A stretch of 64,000 nucleotides of DNA from Levilactobacillus suantsaii (GCF_004115745.1 NZ_QXIL01000006.1:1-64000), one strand, 5' to 3'; numbered from the stretch's first letter, positions 51,916 to 62,063 are shown. Numbers and translations: made by a program. The notes: a model not told the origin generated them from the sequence alone.

Positions 51916-53079
51916 TCAGAGGTCGCCTTCAACCTTCAACTGCCGCTCAGTCAAATAGGCATCCAAGTACCCGAAGGCGAGTTCATCAATCGCGTTGATT
52001 TGGTAAACTTGTCCTACTTGATCCAACTGACCTTCTTCGATTTCGTGGAAAATGGTCCGTTGAGCCCCCACCTGACTGGGATAGCCTAGAAGGGTCTGCC
52101 CATCGTGCATCTTCAAGCGAGTCACGGTATGGAAAGTCGCGGCCTGCATCAAGCGGGCCTTGAACTGGTCGACCGTGGCATCAAACAACCGCTCATCGTT
52201 CAATACGGGTTGCAACCGGTGCTGGTTCGCCCGGTTCAATAACGTAAATAAACGCATGGTTTGCAGGTAATCCGATTTGAGGACCACTGCGTGCAACTCA
52301 CGCAACCGCATCACCGTATACCCGCCGAACTGGCCGGTCATGTCCACTAGGTTCAAGATGACCGCGTTGGATGTGACCGTGTTGACCCGGCCCACGAAAA
52401 ACAAGTCCCGGTCGTGGTCGGGCACGAGGGCAATCAACGCGTTCTTCCCCGCCAACTGGTCCAATTGCTGTCGCATCGCCTGTGGTGCCGTGAGCGTCAC
52501 CGGAGCGACGTGCGTCAACTGTTGTAACCGTGGCGCGGCTAAACTCTGCAATGACAACTCTTGTCCCTGAAATTCGATGACTTCAATGTCGTCCGGAGAC
52601 AAATTCCGTTGCGGTCGGTCAGTATAATCAAATTTATTTAAGATTTGCACGGTCACCTGGTCTGCCGTCACACCGGTCACCAGGCCCTCATAAAAGTGGG
52701 TATCGTTGGTCAACACCAACATCACCACTAACCGGTCGACCCAAGCGTGGCTCAGCACTTGCCGCCGAAGATCCCGTTGACTATCGAACTGCATGGTCAG
52801 GCCTTCAGACTGTACGAACTGCTCGTCTCGAGCGGTTTTGATTCGAAATGCCATGTTGTCCAAATCGTCACTGGAAAACTCGACCTCGTCAATGACCTCT
52901 AAGGCCAAGAACACGGCGCCGTCCGGCAACCCATAATCATCATAGGTGGCCAGGATAATCCCCTGCTTAGACACTACGGTGACGTAGCCGGTATAGACAA
53001 CGTCCTGATTGGTCTGATAAACATTGACCAAGAGCCGTTGGGCGAGCGCCCGGTTTAAATCATTAACAATCGAATTCAT
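51916..53079 (-). CDS. Four-repeat beta-barrel-like protein, unknown
   Basis: 387 residues, no membrane segment. Four units of about 55-60 residues (starting near 15, 115, 215 and 315) share the pattern of a hydrophobic strand, a Y/F-x-G-x-V turn, V-T-x-x-x-V-I-L strand and a closing I-x-E-V/I-x-F strand: VVYTGYVTVVSKQGIILAT; HFYEGLVTGVTADQVTVQIL; LFFVGRVNTVTSNAVILNLV; QTLLGYPSQVGAQRTIFHEI. This looks like tandem Sm- or SH3-like barrels. First gene of a four-gene operon with a membrane protein, a zinc ribbon and a macro domain. I do not know its function. Confidence 0.85.
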   Translation of the reverse strand: MNSIVNDLNRALAQRLLVNVYQTNQDVVYTGYVTVVSKQGIILATYDDYGLPDGAVFLALEVIDEVEFSSDDLDNMAFRIKTARDEQFVQSEGLTMQFDSQRDLRRQVLSHAWVDRLVVMLVLTNDTHFYEGLVTGVTADQVTVQILNKFDYTDRPQRNLSPDDIEVIEFQGQELSLQSLAAPRLQQLTHVAPVTLTAPQAMRQQLDQLAGKNALIALVPDHDRDLFFVGRVNTVTSNAVILNLVDMTGQFGGYTVMRLRELHAVVLKSDYLQTMRLFTLLNRANQHRLQPVLNDERLFDATVDQFKARLMQAATFHTVTRLKMHDGQTLLGYPSQVGAQRTIFHEIEEGQLDQVGQVYQINAIDELAFGYLDAYLTERQLKVEGDL

Positions 53080-53162
53080 TTTAAACGGCCCCCTTTATTT
53101 CTGCTATTTTGAAAATTCTACCATATATTGTCCAAAATAGCTTGTCATGACCGTTTTTGAGA

Positions 53163-54137
53163 CTAAGATACGGCTGTCTTTAAAAATTCTTGCAACGCGT
53201 CCTGTGGTAATCCGGCACTAAGTCCGACCAACAACTTGATGCGGGCCTTTTGACCGTTCAAACCCTGGCAGAGCATCAGCCCCATCTTCCGCAACTCGAT
53301 GCCACCGCCCTGGTAATCGTAAATATCTTCAGCTACCCCGTTGTAACACCGCGAGACCAACACGATTGGAATATGACGATCTAACAGGCGTTGAACTGCC
53401 GGTAAAGTCTGTGGGGGTAAGTTTCCCACTCCCAAGCCTTCCACAACTAAACCGGCCGTTTGGTCGTTGTTCAGCGCGTCGAACAAAGTGCCATCCATCC
53501 CCGCAAAGGCCTTCAATAAGTAAACGTGGTCGACCACGTGATCTAGGTCGCAGACCCCCTGGTGAATCAATTGTTGAAAGTAAGTTGGCCGGTCCTTGAC
53601 CACCAACCCGATGGGGCCAAAGGTCGGGGTCCGAAACGTTGCCACGTTGGTGGTATGAGTTTTGGTGATGTAACGAGCCGTATGAATCTCATCGTTCATC
53701 ACGACCAACACCCCCTTGCCCTGCGACTCGTCGGCCGCGGCGACCTGAATGGCGGAGCGGAAATTATGTACCCCGTCGGAGCCAATCTCGTTAGACGAGC
53801 GCATAGCGCCGGTCACCACGACCGGAATCTTGCTCGGCAAGGTCAGGTCCAAGAAGTAGGCCGTTTCTTCCAGAGTATCGGTCCCGTGGGTGATGACCAC
53901 CCCGTCGATGCCCGCCGCTTCGGCTTTCACGATGCGCTGCTTGACCTGCAACATCTGCGTTGGGGTCATGTGCGGCGATGGCAGGTTGAACAGCTCGTCC
54001 GTAATCAGTTGAACGCGCCCCTCTAGGATAGTGGCTTCCTGGGCAATCGGGTTCTTGGCGTTGGGCACCACCTCACCACGACTATTTTGCGACATCGAAA
54101 TCGTGCCTCCGGTATGGATGGCTAAAATTTTCTTCAT
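53163..54137 (-). CDS. ansA: L-asparaginase, type I
   Basis: Cytoplasmic hydrolysis of asparagine to aspartate and ammonia. First threonine motif HTGGTISM at residues 8-15, second in THGTDTLEETAYFL near residue 90, and Lys in the middle of the fold (TGAMR). 324 residues, typical. ATG 54137 after GAAGGGAAG. Confidence 0.93.
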   Translation of the reverse strand: MKKILAIHTGGTISMSQNSRGEVVPNAKNPIAQEATILEGRVQLITDELFNLPSPHMTPTQMLQVKQRIVKAEAAGIDGVVITHGTDTLEETAYFLDLTLPSKIPVVVTGAMRSSNEIGSDGVHNFRSAIQVAAADESQGKGVLVVMNDEIHTARYITKTHTTNVATFRTPTFGPIGLVVKDRPTYFQQLIHQGVCDLDHVVDHVYLLKAFAGMDGTLFDALNNDQTAGLVVEGLGVGNLPPQTLPAVQRLLDRHIPIVLVSRCYNGVAEDIYDYQGGGIELRKMGLMLCQGLNGQKARIKLLVGLSAGLPQDALQEFLKTAVS

Positions 54138-54216
54138 AGTTAGCTTCCCTTCTCATCAAATGGTATCCATATTGTACCGCAAATGCGTTAAAATTTGAGT
54201 AAGGGAGGCCAAGACC

Positions 54217-54375
54217 ATGACACCTAACTCAAAAAAACCAGACGGCTACTATCACCCGGGGGTGGACGTTCACCCCAAAAAATACAGTTCCTCCGGCGGC
54301 ATCGCCGACTGGGGACCGCTATTGGAATGGTTTAGCGGTATTTGTCGTCGTTTATGGCACCGCATTCATAAATGA
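54217..54375 (+). CDS. Small protein, 52 residues
   Basis: MTPNSKKPDGYYHPGVDVHP at the start, then a Tyr/Ser/Gly-rich stretch and GPLLEWFSGICRRLWHRIHK, an amphipathic basic helix. ATG after AGGGAGG (8-base spacing). Short but with good signals. Function unknown. Confidence 0.68.
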   Translation: MTPNSKKPDGYYHPGVDVHPKKYSSSGGIADWGPLLEWFSGICRRLWHRIHK

Positions 54376-54438
54376 AACTGTATTGTTTTTTTCATAACTT
54401 CGTGTTAGAGTAGTCACTATTCTAATTAAAACATGTAA

Positions 54439-54508
54439 TTGCCTATATAATGCCATGATAAGGGTGGCAAGTTTCTACCTAGAACCGTAAATTCTAGACT
54501 ATAAGCAA
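54439..54508 (+). promoter_or_regulatory. Purine riboswitch, guanine type
   Basis: P1 (TTGC-TATA / TATA-GCAA), J1/2 TATAAT, loop 2 region GATAAGG, J2/3 GTTTCTACC, loop 3 ACCGTAAA and J3/1 GACTATA are all present. The C in GACTATA marks guanine/xanthine recognition. It lies 142 bases before the permease start, with a terminator between. Confidence 0.93.
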
Positions 54509-54561
54509 ATTGAGGCCCCGAACTCTTTTTGCCGATGAAAAGTGTTCGTCGGCAGAACTTT

Positions 54562-54600
54562 CAAGACGCTCTTTTTGCAAAGGGTGTCTTTTTGTTTTCA
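54562..54600 (+). terminator. Expression-platform terminator of the purine riboswitch
   Basis: AAGACGCTCTTT and AAAGGGTGTCTT form the stem (G-U and bulge allowed), followed by TTTTTGTTTT. Confidence 0.75.
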
Positions 54601-54650
54601 TGAACTTCCCCCTTATCACGCTAGGCAATTGCCGTAAGGAGGAAGTTTCT

Positions 54651-56030
54651 TTGCAGTCCACAAAGTCCGCAACACCAGTATCTACACCGAAGAAGTCAAG
54701 TCAGGAAACCTCGACTTGGCAAGCCATGATTCTTGGATTTCAGCATTTATTAGCCATGTATTCCGGTGACGTCCTGGTTCCCCTATTAATCGGGGGTGCA
54801 TTACATTTTACGGCCGCTCAGATGGCCTATCTGATCAGTGCGGACATCTTCATGTGTGGGGTGGCAACGCTCCTACAACTCAAGCGCACCCCATTGACCG
54901 GGATTGCGCTGCCCGTCGTCTTAGGGTGTGCGGTCCAAGCCGTCACTCCCTTGAGTGCCATTGGGAAAAATTACGGTGTTGGTACCATGTACGGGGCCAT
55001 CATCGGGGCCGGCATCTTCGTCTTTCTGATTGCCGGGTGGTTCTCGAAAATCAAGAAACTTTTCCCGCCGGTCGTCACGGGGTCGTTGATTACCATCATC
55101 GGGTTCACCTTGATTCCCGTTGGGTTCGAAGACCTTGGTGGCGGAAGTGCTACGGCCAAAGACTTTGGCGATGTGAAGTTTCTGTTGATCGGCTTTCTGA
55201 CGATGGCCATCATTTTGGGACTGAACGCCTTTGCTAAGGGCTTTCTAAAGTCCCTTTCCATCTTACTCGGAATCTTACTCGGGACCCTGATTGCCGGTTG
55301 GATGGGCATGGTCTCCTTAAGTTCAGTTGGTCAAGCCAGTTGGTTACACCTCCCACAATTCTTCTACTTTGGAACGCCCAAGTTCGAATGGTCGTCTATC
55401 GTCACCATGATTCTGGTCTCCTTGACCACCATGGTCGAATCGACCGGGGTCTTCTTCGCCTTAGGTGAATTCACCGGCCGTAAGATTGAGGAAGACGACT
55501 TAAAACGCGGGTACCGCGCCGAAGGGATTGCCGTCATCTTAGGTGGCCTCTTCAACACCTTCCCGTACTCGACCTTCTCCGAAAACGTCGGCGTGGTTCA
55601 ACTTTCTGGTATCAAGACCCGTAAGCCGATTTACTTTTCCGCCCTCTTCTTGCTGATTTTAGGCCTCTTACCTAAGATTGGCGCGCTGGCTACGGTCATC
55701 CCCGACCCCGTCTTAGGTGGTGCCATGATCGTCATGTTCGGGATGGTCGGGGTCCAAGGGATCCGGATGCTCCAACAAGTCGACTTTAAGGACAACAACA
55801 ACCTGCTGGTCTCCGCCATCTCCATTGGTCTGGGTCTCGGCGTGACCGTCTACCCACAAATCTTCCAAGACCTGCCCCAAACCGTCCAAATCATCATGAA
55901 CAATGGTGTGGTCATCGGGAGTTTCTCCGCGGTCATCTTAAACGTCATCTTCAACATGCGGCCCCACCGGGTCACGCAACCGGCACAGGCGCAAGTCAAC
56001 AGTGACGCCCAAGCTCCTCAAGACAAATAA
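54651..56030 (+). CDS. pbuX: NCS2 purine permease (xanthine permease-like)
   Basis: Twelve- to fourteen-helix nucleobase symporter, 459 residues. Motifs include QHLLAMYSGDVLVPLLIG, the substrate segment TTMVESTGVFFALGE and NTFPYSTFSENVGVVQLSG. TTG 54651 was chosen because AAGGAGGAAG precedes it; the longer frame would read through the riboswitch terminator. The guanine-type riboswitch indicates purine (xanthine/guanine) rather than uracil transport. No xpt gene is linked. Confidence 0.9.
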   Translation: MQSTKSATPVSTPKKSSQETSTWQAMILGFQHLLAMYSGDVLVPLLIGGALHFTAAQMAYLISADIFMCGVATLLQLKRTPLTGIALPVVLGCAVQAVTPLSAIGKNYGVGTMYGAIIGAGIFVFLIAGWFSKIKKLFPPVVTGSLITIIGFTLIPVGFEDLGGGSATAKDFGDVKFLLIGFLTMAIILGLNAFAKGFLKSLSILLGILLGTLIAGWMGMVSLSSVGQASWLHLPQFFYFGTPKFEWSSIVTMILVSLTTMVESTGVFFALGEFTGRKIEEDDLKRGYRAEGIAVILGGLFNTFPYSTFSENVGVVQLSGIKTRKPIYFSALFLLILGLLPKIGALATVIPDPVLGGAMIVMFGMVGVQGIRMLQQVDFKDNNNLLVSAISIGLGLGVTVYPQIFQDLPQTVQIIMNNGVVIGSFSAVILNVIFNMRPHRVTQPAQAQVNSDAQAPQDK

Positions 56031-56127
56031 TCACTTCAAGTCGTTAGCGCCAACCCGGGCTAACGGCTTTTTTTACGCCCCCAACTCACGTATAATGGAA
56101 CTTACTACTTCAGAGGGGAGCGCCAAC

Positions 56128-57024
56128 ATGTTAAGCATTCAGCACATCGAAAAACAGTTCGGGGACGTGCAGGCCTTAAGCGACGTTAGTTTTGACGTTG
56201 CCAATGGTCAAATCGTGGGGCTGATCGGCCAAAACGGGGCTGGTAAATCCACCACTTTTCATAGTATCCTCAACTTTATCACCTATGGGGGCCACATCAC
56301 CTGGCAAGGGCATCCCTTGTCCACCAAGGACTTCGACCACATTGGCTATCTGCCAGAAGAGCGGAGCCTAATGGCCAAACTGACTATCGAACAACAAATC
56401 ATATATCTCGCCCGGCTCAAAGGGCAACATGCTAAGGACATTCGACCACAAATCGATGACTGGTTGGCAAAATTCGCGGTCAAGGGCACCCGCAAAAGTA
56501 AAATCAGCGACTTGTCCAAGGGTAATCAGCAGAAGGTCCAACTGATCTGCACCCTGATTCACCGCCCGGACCTGCTAATTTTAGACGAGCCGTTTAGCGG
56601 CTTAGACCCAGTCAACGCCGATTTGCTAGAACAGGCCATCCTAGATGCCAAGCAACGGGGCGCCGCCATCATCTTTTCCAGTCACAATATGGAAAACGTC
56701 ACCGAAGTTTGCGATAGTCTCGTCATGTTACGGACCGGCCACGTGGTGCTCCACGGCACCTTGCAGGAAGTCCGCAGTCAATTTGACAAGACCGAATTGT
56801 TCGTGACGACGCCCTGGTCACCCGATAAATTGGCACAATTGCCAGGCGTACTCAAGGTCATCCCCCGCCAACCGGGCCAGTATCGCCTTCACTTGGCCGA
56901 CGCCAACGCGGGCCGCGCCATTTTCCAAGCCCTCACGCACGGCGAATACATCGAAGAATTCAGCCAACAACCGCCAACTCTCGATGAGATTTTCCGCTTG
57001 AAAGTGGGTGAAGCCGATGCGTAA
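56128..57024 (+). CDS. ABC exporter ATPase (NatA/YhaQ-like)
   Basis: Walker A GQNGAGKST near residue 38, signature LSKGNQQKVQ, Walker B LLILDEPFSGLDP; C-terminal extension after 215 as in NatA-type proteins. 298 residues. ATG 56128 after GGGGAG. Forms a Na+ or multidrug/peptide exporter with the next gene, whose start overlaps. Confidence 0.92.
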   Translation: MLSIQHIEKQFGDVQALSDVSFDVANGQIVGLIGQNGAGKSTTFHSILNFITYGGHITWQGHPLSTKDFDHIGYLPEERSLMAKLTIEQQIIYLARLKGQHAKDIRPQIDDWLAKFAVKGTRKSKISDLSKGNQQKVQLICTLIHRPDLLILDEPFSGLDPVNADLLEQAILDAKQRGAAIIFSSHNMENVTEVCDSLVMLRTGHVVLHGTLQEVRSQFDKTELFVTTPWSPDKLAQLPGVLKVIPRQPGQYRLHLADANAGRAIFQALTHGEYIEEFSQQPPTLDEIFRLKVGEADA

Positions 57025-58231
57025 GACTTGGATTGTGACCTGTGAGACCTACCTCCGCCAGGTCAAATCGTGGAGTTTTCTGTTCATGATTTTAGGCCCT
57101 TTCGTGATGCTGGGGCTGGTCTTAGGAATCACCTACGTTAGTTCCCAAAGCAACGCTAGCAGTACCAAGGTCGCAGTCGTTTCCCCCACCCCGCAACTGC
57201 GCCAAAACTTCCTGGCCAGTCACCCCTCTAATATCGAGTCGACCATCAAAACGGTCCCTGCCGCGAAACAAGCGCTCCACAAAAACCATTTGGCGGGCTA
57301 TCTGGTCCTCACCCAAGCCGGTCATCAGGTACGCGCCGACTTTCACTGGAACCAGTCGTTAGACAGTGGCGTTAAGGCGCAAATTCAAAATTATCTCACG
57401 CAGGCCCAACAACGACAAAATTACCAGCAGGCCCAGTTGACGCCCAAACAACAGCAGGCCCTACAACAGGCCCCACAACTCAAACAGCTCATCGCCAAAA
57501 AGACCGGGGCCGCTAATACGGCTAAAATGATTTCGTTTTGGTTGATCGTCACGTTGATTTACATCATCTTGATTACCTATGCTTCGATCACTGCCCAGGA
57601 GATTGCATCGGACAAGGGCACTAAGATTATGGAGATTATCTTCTCGAGTACCACGGCCGTTAGCTACTTCGTGGGCAAGATCACTGGGATTCTCCTGATG
57701 ATTCTGACCCAAATCGTGATCTACCTGTTGGGTGGTTGGGCGATTTACAGTTGGGCCCTCAGCCAGCCGCACTTCCACGCCATGTGGGAGCAGTACCGCA
57801 CGTTGATTTCGACCGTGATTCACAACCTGTTGAACCTGAATTTGCTGTACCTGTTGCTCGGGGTGATTCTCTTTACCCTGGTCGCCGCCTACAGCGGGGC
57901 CGTAGTCGCCAAAGCCGAGGACGCCTCGAAGGCCGCCCAACCGATTACGTTACTAGGGATGGTCGGTTTCTTCGCCACCTTCCCCTTCCAAAACAATCTG
58001 GACGCGCTACCGGTCAAAATCATGTCGTATATCCCATTTCTGTCGTCGTACTTTATGCCCCTGCGAATCATCAACGGCACGGTCAGTCTCGAAACTCAAT
58101 GGATTTCGCTGGCCCTGGCCCTCTTGACGGTGATCCTGCTAGCCGAGTATATTGGACGGCGATACCAGAAGTTGATGTTGCAGACCGACAGTCACAGCGT
58201 TTGGCAACACCTCTTCAAGCACCACCACTAG
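57017..58231 (+). CDS. ABC exporter permease (NatB/YhaP-like, ABC2 family)
   Basis: 404 residues: helix 1 (about 20-40), large external domain rich in Gln (about 45-165), then five helices with the ABC2 segment SDKGTKIMEIIFSSTTAVSYFVGKI. ATG 57017 overlaps the ATPase stop by 8 bases (GTG 57008 is an alternative). Substrate unknown. Confidence 0.9.
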   Translation: MRKTWIVTCETYLRQVKSWSFLFMILGPFVMLGLVLGITYVSSQSNASSTKVAVVSPTPQLRQNFLASHPSNIESTIKTVPAAKQALHKNHLAGYLVLTQAGHQVRADFHWNQSLDSGVKAQIQNYLTQAQQRQNYQQAQLTPKQQQALQQAPQLKQLIAKKTGAANTAKMISFWLIVTLIYIILITYASITAQEIASDKGTKIMEIIFSSTTAVSYFVGKITGILLMILTQIVIYLLGGWAIYSWALSQPHFHAMWEQYRTLISTVIHNLLNLNLLYLLLGVILFTLVAAYSGAVVAKAEDASKAAQPITLLGMVGFFATFPFQNNLDALPVKIMSYIPFLSSYFMPLRIINGTVSLETQWISLALALLTVILLAEYIGRRYQKLMLQTDSHSVWQHLFKHHH

Positions 58232-58244
58232 AAAGGAAGTCACT

Positions 58245-58616
58245 ATGGCGGAAAAAGACCGTTATTATCAACCCAGTGACGTCACCGACGCCCTGACGGA
58301 AGTCCAAAAATTATTCAACAGCTACCGCAACGCGCCGTTGACCCAGGAGCTCTTCGATTACCATCAAAAGTTATTGGGCCGTTTGACCAGCGACTTGCCG
58401 GCCGCCGCTAAAGCGGAACACCGCGCCGATTTAGTCACCGCCACGCAAGACATGGCTCAAGCCATGCAGCGCTGGACACAGGTGCGGCTGACCGGGCAAC
58501 CCTATCCGGGACGTCTGCGCCACTTCAAGTTTGTGCCCGACGCAACGGGTCCCAAGTTCAAGCGCCACGTAGTCAAGGATCATGGCTCGGGCACTCACCG
58601 CAGTAGTCGACACTAA
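58245..58616 (+). CDS. Conserved protein, unknown function
   Basis: 123 residues, soluble, helical (LTEVQKLFNSY; QELFDYHQKLLGRL), with a basic C-terminal tail. ATG after GAAAGGAAG, 13 bases after the exporter permease, so cotranscribed. No domain recognised. Confidence 0.8.
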   Translation: MAEKDRYYQPSDVTDALTEVQKLFNSYRNAPLTQELFDYHQKLLGRLTSDLPAAAKAEHRADLVTATQDMAQAMQRWTQVRLTGQPYPGRLRHFKFVPDATGPKFKRHVVKDHGSGTHRSSRH

Positions 58617-58633
58617 GCGCCATCCATCAACTA

Positions 58634-58692
58634 ATTAAAAGCACTCCGGTAACGCAGGCAAAATGCCTGGTGTCACCGAGGTGCTTTCGTTT
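58634..58692 (+). terminator. Terminator after the exporter operon
   Basis: AAAGCACTCCGGT...ACCGAGGTGCTTT with an inner AGGCA/TGCCT hairpin and a short T tail. Confidence 0.8.
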
Positions 58693-58739
58693 GGCAATTC
58701 ACCTAATGGAAGCTATAACAAAAATTTTCAAATTCGATA

Positions 58740-58767
58740 TTCACATTTTGCATGGAAGTGCTATAAT
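58740..58767 (+). promoter_or_regulatory. tRNA promoter
   Basis: TTCACA (58740-58745), 16 bases, TATAAT (58762-58767), 18 bases before the tRNA. Confidence 0.7.
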
Positions 58768-58785
58768 TAGACACGTAAGTTTTTC

Positions 58786-58858
58786 GGGCCCTTAGCTCAG
58801 CTGGGAGAGCGCCTGCTTCGCATGCAGGAGGTCGTCGGTTCAAATCCGGTAGGGTCCA
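58786..58858 (+). tRNA. tRNA-Ala(CGC)
   Basis: 73-base cloverleaf: acceptor GGGCCCT/AGGGTCC, D-arm TTAGCTCAGCTGGGAGAGC, anticodon stem CCTGC/GCAGG with loop TTCGCAT (anticodon CGC), T-arm CGGTTCAAATCCG. CCA is not encoded. Single tRNA, not in an rRNA operon. Confidence 0.95.
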
Positions 58859-58999
58859 TTTTTGATTGTTTAGAGATAGAAATAGTCGCTTAAAATACTG
58901 TTGTTACAGCATTCTTGATTTTTAGGGATGCTGAGAAATAAATAAACTTACAGGGGCGTTGAACTCATCGGCTGATATAGTCGGTGAGTTTTTTTATAC

Positions 59000-59418
59000 G
59001 ACTCTTTGTCAACCGTTGTTGATGAGGAGGTTGCTCGGAATTCAATTCACTTTCGAATTGGGTTCCTTTTCTTTATTCTGATTTTAAATTCGATTTGAAT
59101 CACGGTAAATAAAGTTTCGCCAGTTACGATAACCATATGCTGTTCGTTTAATTTGTGCTTAGTTCCCTCAATTGAGCCGTTTAAGAGTGAACTACTGGTT
59201 ATATTTTTAATTAATTGACGGTTCTTGGTAAACGTTTCGTGCGTTGCATCAAGCTGAGAACTTATATTCTTAAGGGTAACGTTAAAAGCAGTTGACTGCC
59301 CTCTCTTGAGGTCAGTCAACTGCTTTAGCTTGCAGAAGTCCCCATCAGTCTCAATTGGGCTCACCCCCCCAGTAAGGTCACTGGCGTATCTAAATGGTGA
59401 GCCGTGAACCATTGCCAC
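59000..59418 (-). pseudogene. ISL3-family transposase remnant 2 with terminal repeat
   Basis: Terminal repeat GACTCTTTGTCAACCGTTGT (59000 onward) is followed on the minus strand by the C-terminal part of an ISL3 transposase (NGSIEGTKHKLN... IEFKIRIKKRNPIRK). A small deletion shifts the frame relative to remnant 1. The other end is missing; bases 59419-59536 show nothing clear. Near-identical DNA at 50581-50735 in opposite orientation. Confidence 0.78.
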
Positions 59419-59536
59419 CGTTGCGTGTAGAATTGATTGAAGGCTCGAATTGATTAAATGCCAATTGCTTGCGCCCTGTCCTTTGGGACCATAAACTGAG
59501 GATTAACGTGGCTGATCACCTTATCCGCAATACCAC

Positions 59537-60037
59537 TTAGGCCTCAAACCGTCGGCCCAAGATATCTAAGCTTCGCAGCTGCCCGTCAAGGACTGCCACG
59601 TCAGGTAAATGCCCCCACCACGCAAACCCATTTTTAACGAATAGTCCCTGACTAGGGGCATTGTGACTAAAGACATAGGCCACGATGGTTTTGAGACCTA
59701 ACCGGGGTAACTGCGCCGTCACAAAGTCCAACGCGTGTTGGCCCAAACCCTGGTGATGAAAAGCTGGGTCGATGTACAGGCTGATCTCCGCCGTCTGATA
59801 ATACGCTGGGCGCCCATAAAAGGATTCCAGGCTGACCCAGCCCGCAATCTGTTGACCAACTTTTACCACCCAAATCGGGCGGCTAGCGGGATCAAAGGCC
59901 GCAAACCAGGCTTCGCGGTCCGCTACCTGAACCGGTCGAGTATCAGCGGTAGCTAGTCGTCCAGGAATACTGTCATTATAAATTGCAACGATACGCGGGA
60001 GGTCCGCCCGCTGTGCCGTTTTAAACGTCAGGTCCAT
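59537..60037 (-). CDS. GNAT N-acetyltransferase, phosphinothricin-acetyltransferase-like
   Basis: 166 residues. AAIYN-type start (IVAIYNDSIPGRLATADTRPV), acetyl-CoA binding loop HHQGLGQHALDF and the C-terminal FVKNGFAWWGHL. Family members acetylate the amino group of phosphinothricin or methionine derivatives; substrate here unknown. Confidence 0.9.
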   Translation of the reverse strand: MDLTFKTAQRADLPRIVAIYNDSIPGRLATADTRPVQVADREAWFAAFDPASRPIWVVKVGQQIAGWVSLESFYGRPAYYQTAEISLYIDPAFHHQGLGQHALDFVTAQLPRLGLKTIVAYVFSHNAPSQGLFVKNGFAWWGHLPDVAVLDGQLRSLDILGRRFEA

Positions 60038-60154
60038 CTTGCGTCACTTCCTTATAAGTTTTTATTATAGCCTAACTCGATGGCCACCACCATCTGCCAT
60101 CACTATGTCACTTTGGTTGGCCCACTTGCCAATTTTGCTAAAGGAGGGTTTCTC

Positions 60155-61267
60155 ATGACTCAACCCATGATCGAACTACGTCACGTCACGCAACGGTACG
60201 GGACCCACACCATTTTAAAGGACGTGAGTCTGGCCCTGGAATCAGGAAAGTTCTACACGTTGCTGGGGCCTTCGGGATGCGGTAAGACCACCATTCTGCG
60301 AGCTATCGGCGGTTTCGACCAGGTTACGGCGGGCGACATCTTCTTCGACGGGAAACGGGTCAACGACCTGCCCGCCAACCGGCGCAACGTCAACACGGTC
60401 TTCCAAGACTACGCCCTCTTCCCTAACATGACGGTGGCCCAAAACGTGGCCTTTGGGTTGACCATCAAGAAGATGCCCGCCGACAAACGTGACGACGAGG
60501 TCGCCAAAGCCCTGAAACTAGTCCGCCTCAGCGACTACGGCAACCGGGCCATCAGTGCCCTGTCTGGCGGGCAACAACAACGGGTCGCCATTGCTCGCGC
60601 CATCGTGATGCAGCCCCGGGTTCTGTTGCTCGACGAACCCCTCTCAGCTCTCGATGCTAAACTCCGCCGGGCCATGCAATACGAATTACGCGACCTGCAA
60701 CAACGCTTAGGCATCACCTTTTTATTCGTAACCCACGACCAAGAAGAGGCCTTGGCTATGAGTGACGATATCTTCGTGATGAACGCCGGCGAGATCCTCC
60801 AAAGTGGCTCGCCCGTCGCCATCTACAACGAACCGGTCAACCACTTTGTCGCCGATTTTATCGGTGAAAGCAATATTTTGCCCGGTCACATGGTGGCCGA
60901 TTACCAGGTCAGCTTCGATAATCGCACCTTTGAATGCGTCGACGCGGGCATCCCCTCTAATGAACCCATCGAAATCGTCATTCGGCCCGAGGACCTGACG
61001 CTGACCGACCTCGACCACGCCAAGCTCAAGGTGACCATCGATAACCAACTCTTCCGCGGCGACTACTACGAGATTGGCGCGACCGATGACCAGGGCCATT
61101 CCTGGCTAATCCATTCGGTCCGTGCCACCGTCGAGGGCCAGCAGGTCGGCCTCACTTTCCAACCGGACGACCTCCACGTCATGCGCCTTCACGAACGGGA
61201 GGCCGACTTCGAAGCACGCTTGGAAACCTATGAAGAAGTGGAGGGGACGGCTCATGACGAAGCGTAA
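60155..61267 (+). CDS. potA: Spermidine/putrescine import ATPase PotA
   Basis: 370 residues. Walker [10 protein letters not shown] near residue 39, signature [10 protein letters not shown], Walker [11 protein letters not shown], and C-terminal TOBE domain (about 275-360). ATG 60155 after AAGGAGGG. First gene of a potABCD operon in which all neighbours overlap. Confidence 0.95.
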   Translation: MTQPMIELRHVTQRYGTHTILKDVSLALESGKFYTLLGPSGCGKTTILRAIGGFDQVTAGDIFFDGKRVNDLPANRRNVNTVFQDYALFPNMTVAQNVAFGLTIKKMPADKRDDEVAKALKLVRLSDYGNRAISALSGGQQQRVAIARAIVMQPRVLLLDEPLSALDAKLRRAMQYELRDLQQRLGITFLFVTHDQEEALAMSDDIFVMNAGEILQSGSPVAIYNEPVNHFVADFIGESNILPGHMVADYQVSFDNRTFECVDAGIPSNEPIEIVIRPEDLTLTDLDHAKLKVTIDNQLFRGDYYEIGATDDQGHSWLIHSVRATVEGQQVGLTFQPDDLHVMRLHEREADFEARLETYEEVEGTAHDEA

Positions 61268-62063
61268 AACTTGTGGGTACTTCATCCCCTACGGTCTCTG
61301 GTTAGGACTTTTCGTAATTGCGCCCGTTGCGTTGATCGTCTACCAATCCTTTTTCAGCCTGGACCATCACGTGACCTTGGCGAACTACGCCACTTACTTT
61401 CAATCCGGGGTCTACCTCAAAATGACGTTGAATTCTGTCTGGTACGCTTTTCTGATCACCCTCTTCACCGGGCTCATCAGCTACCCCACGGCCTACGTCC
61501 TGCGCCAGTTGAAGCACCGCCAATTCTGGCTTCTGCTGGTTATCCTCCCCACCTGGATCAATATTTTACTCAAAGCCTACGCCTTTATCGGCATCTTCAG
61601 TCAAGACGGTGTGGCCAACAGCTTTTTACGCTTCATCGGTATCGGCCCCCAGCAGTTACTGTTCACCAACGCCAGCTTTATCTTTGTCGCGACCTACATT
61701 CAAATTCCGTTTATGATTTTACCCATCTATAATTCGCTGGCCGATCTAAATCCGGCCTACATCAATGCCAGCTTAGATTTAGGCGCAACCCGTTGGCAAA
61801 CTTTTTACCGGGTGATTTTCCCGCTGACTCTCCCCGGTGTGAAGGCGGGTGTACAGGCCGTTTTCATCCCTTCACTGTCCCTCTTCATGTTGACCCGTCT
61901 GATTGGGGGCAACAAGGTCATCACACTGGGAACCGCCATTGAAGAACATTTCTTGACCACCATGAACTGGGGGATGGGCTCGACGATTGGGGTCGTCCTC
62001 ATCGTGGCCATGATCATCGTGATGCAACTGACTAACGATCATTCGGGGAGGTCTTCACAATGA
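61254..62063 (+). CDS. potB: Spermidine/putrescine permease PotB
   Basis: 269 residues, six helices, with the permease motif [27 protein letters not shown] 61254 overlaps potA by 14 bases; the stop overlaps potC by four. Confidence 0.94.
   Translation: MTKRKTCGYFIPYGLWLGLFVIAPVALIVYQSFFSLDHHVTLANYATYFQSGVYLKMTLNSVWYAFLITLFTGLISYPTAYVLRQLKHRQFWLLLVILPTWINILLKAYAFIGIFSQDGVANSFLRFIGIGPQQLLFTNASFIFVATYIQIPFMILPIYNSLADLNPAYINASLDLGATRWQTFYRVIFPLTLPGVKAGVQAVFIPSLSLFMLTRLIGGNKVITLGTAIEEHFLTTMNWGMGSTIGVVLIVAMIIVMQLTNDHSGRSSQ

Noticed and set aside
54510-54650. N-terminal extension of the purine permease
   Set aside because: The extension would translate the riboswitch terminator; TTG 54651 has a strong ribosome binding site.
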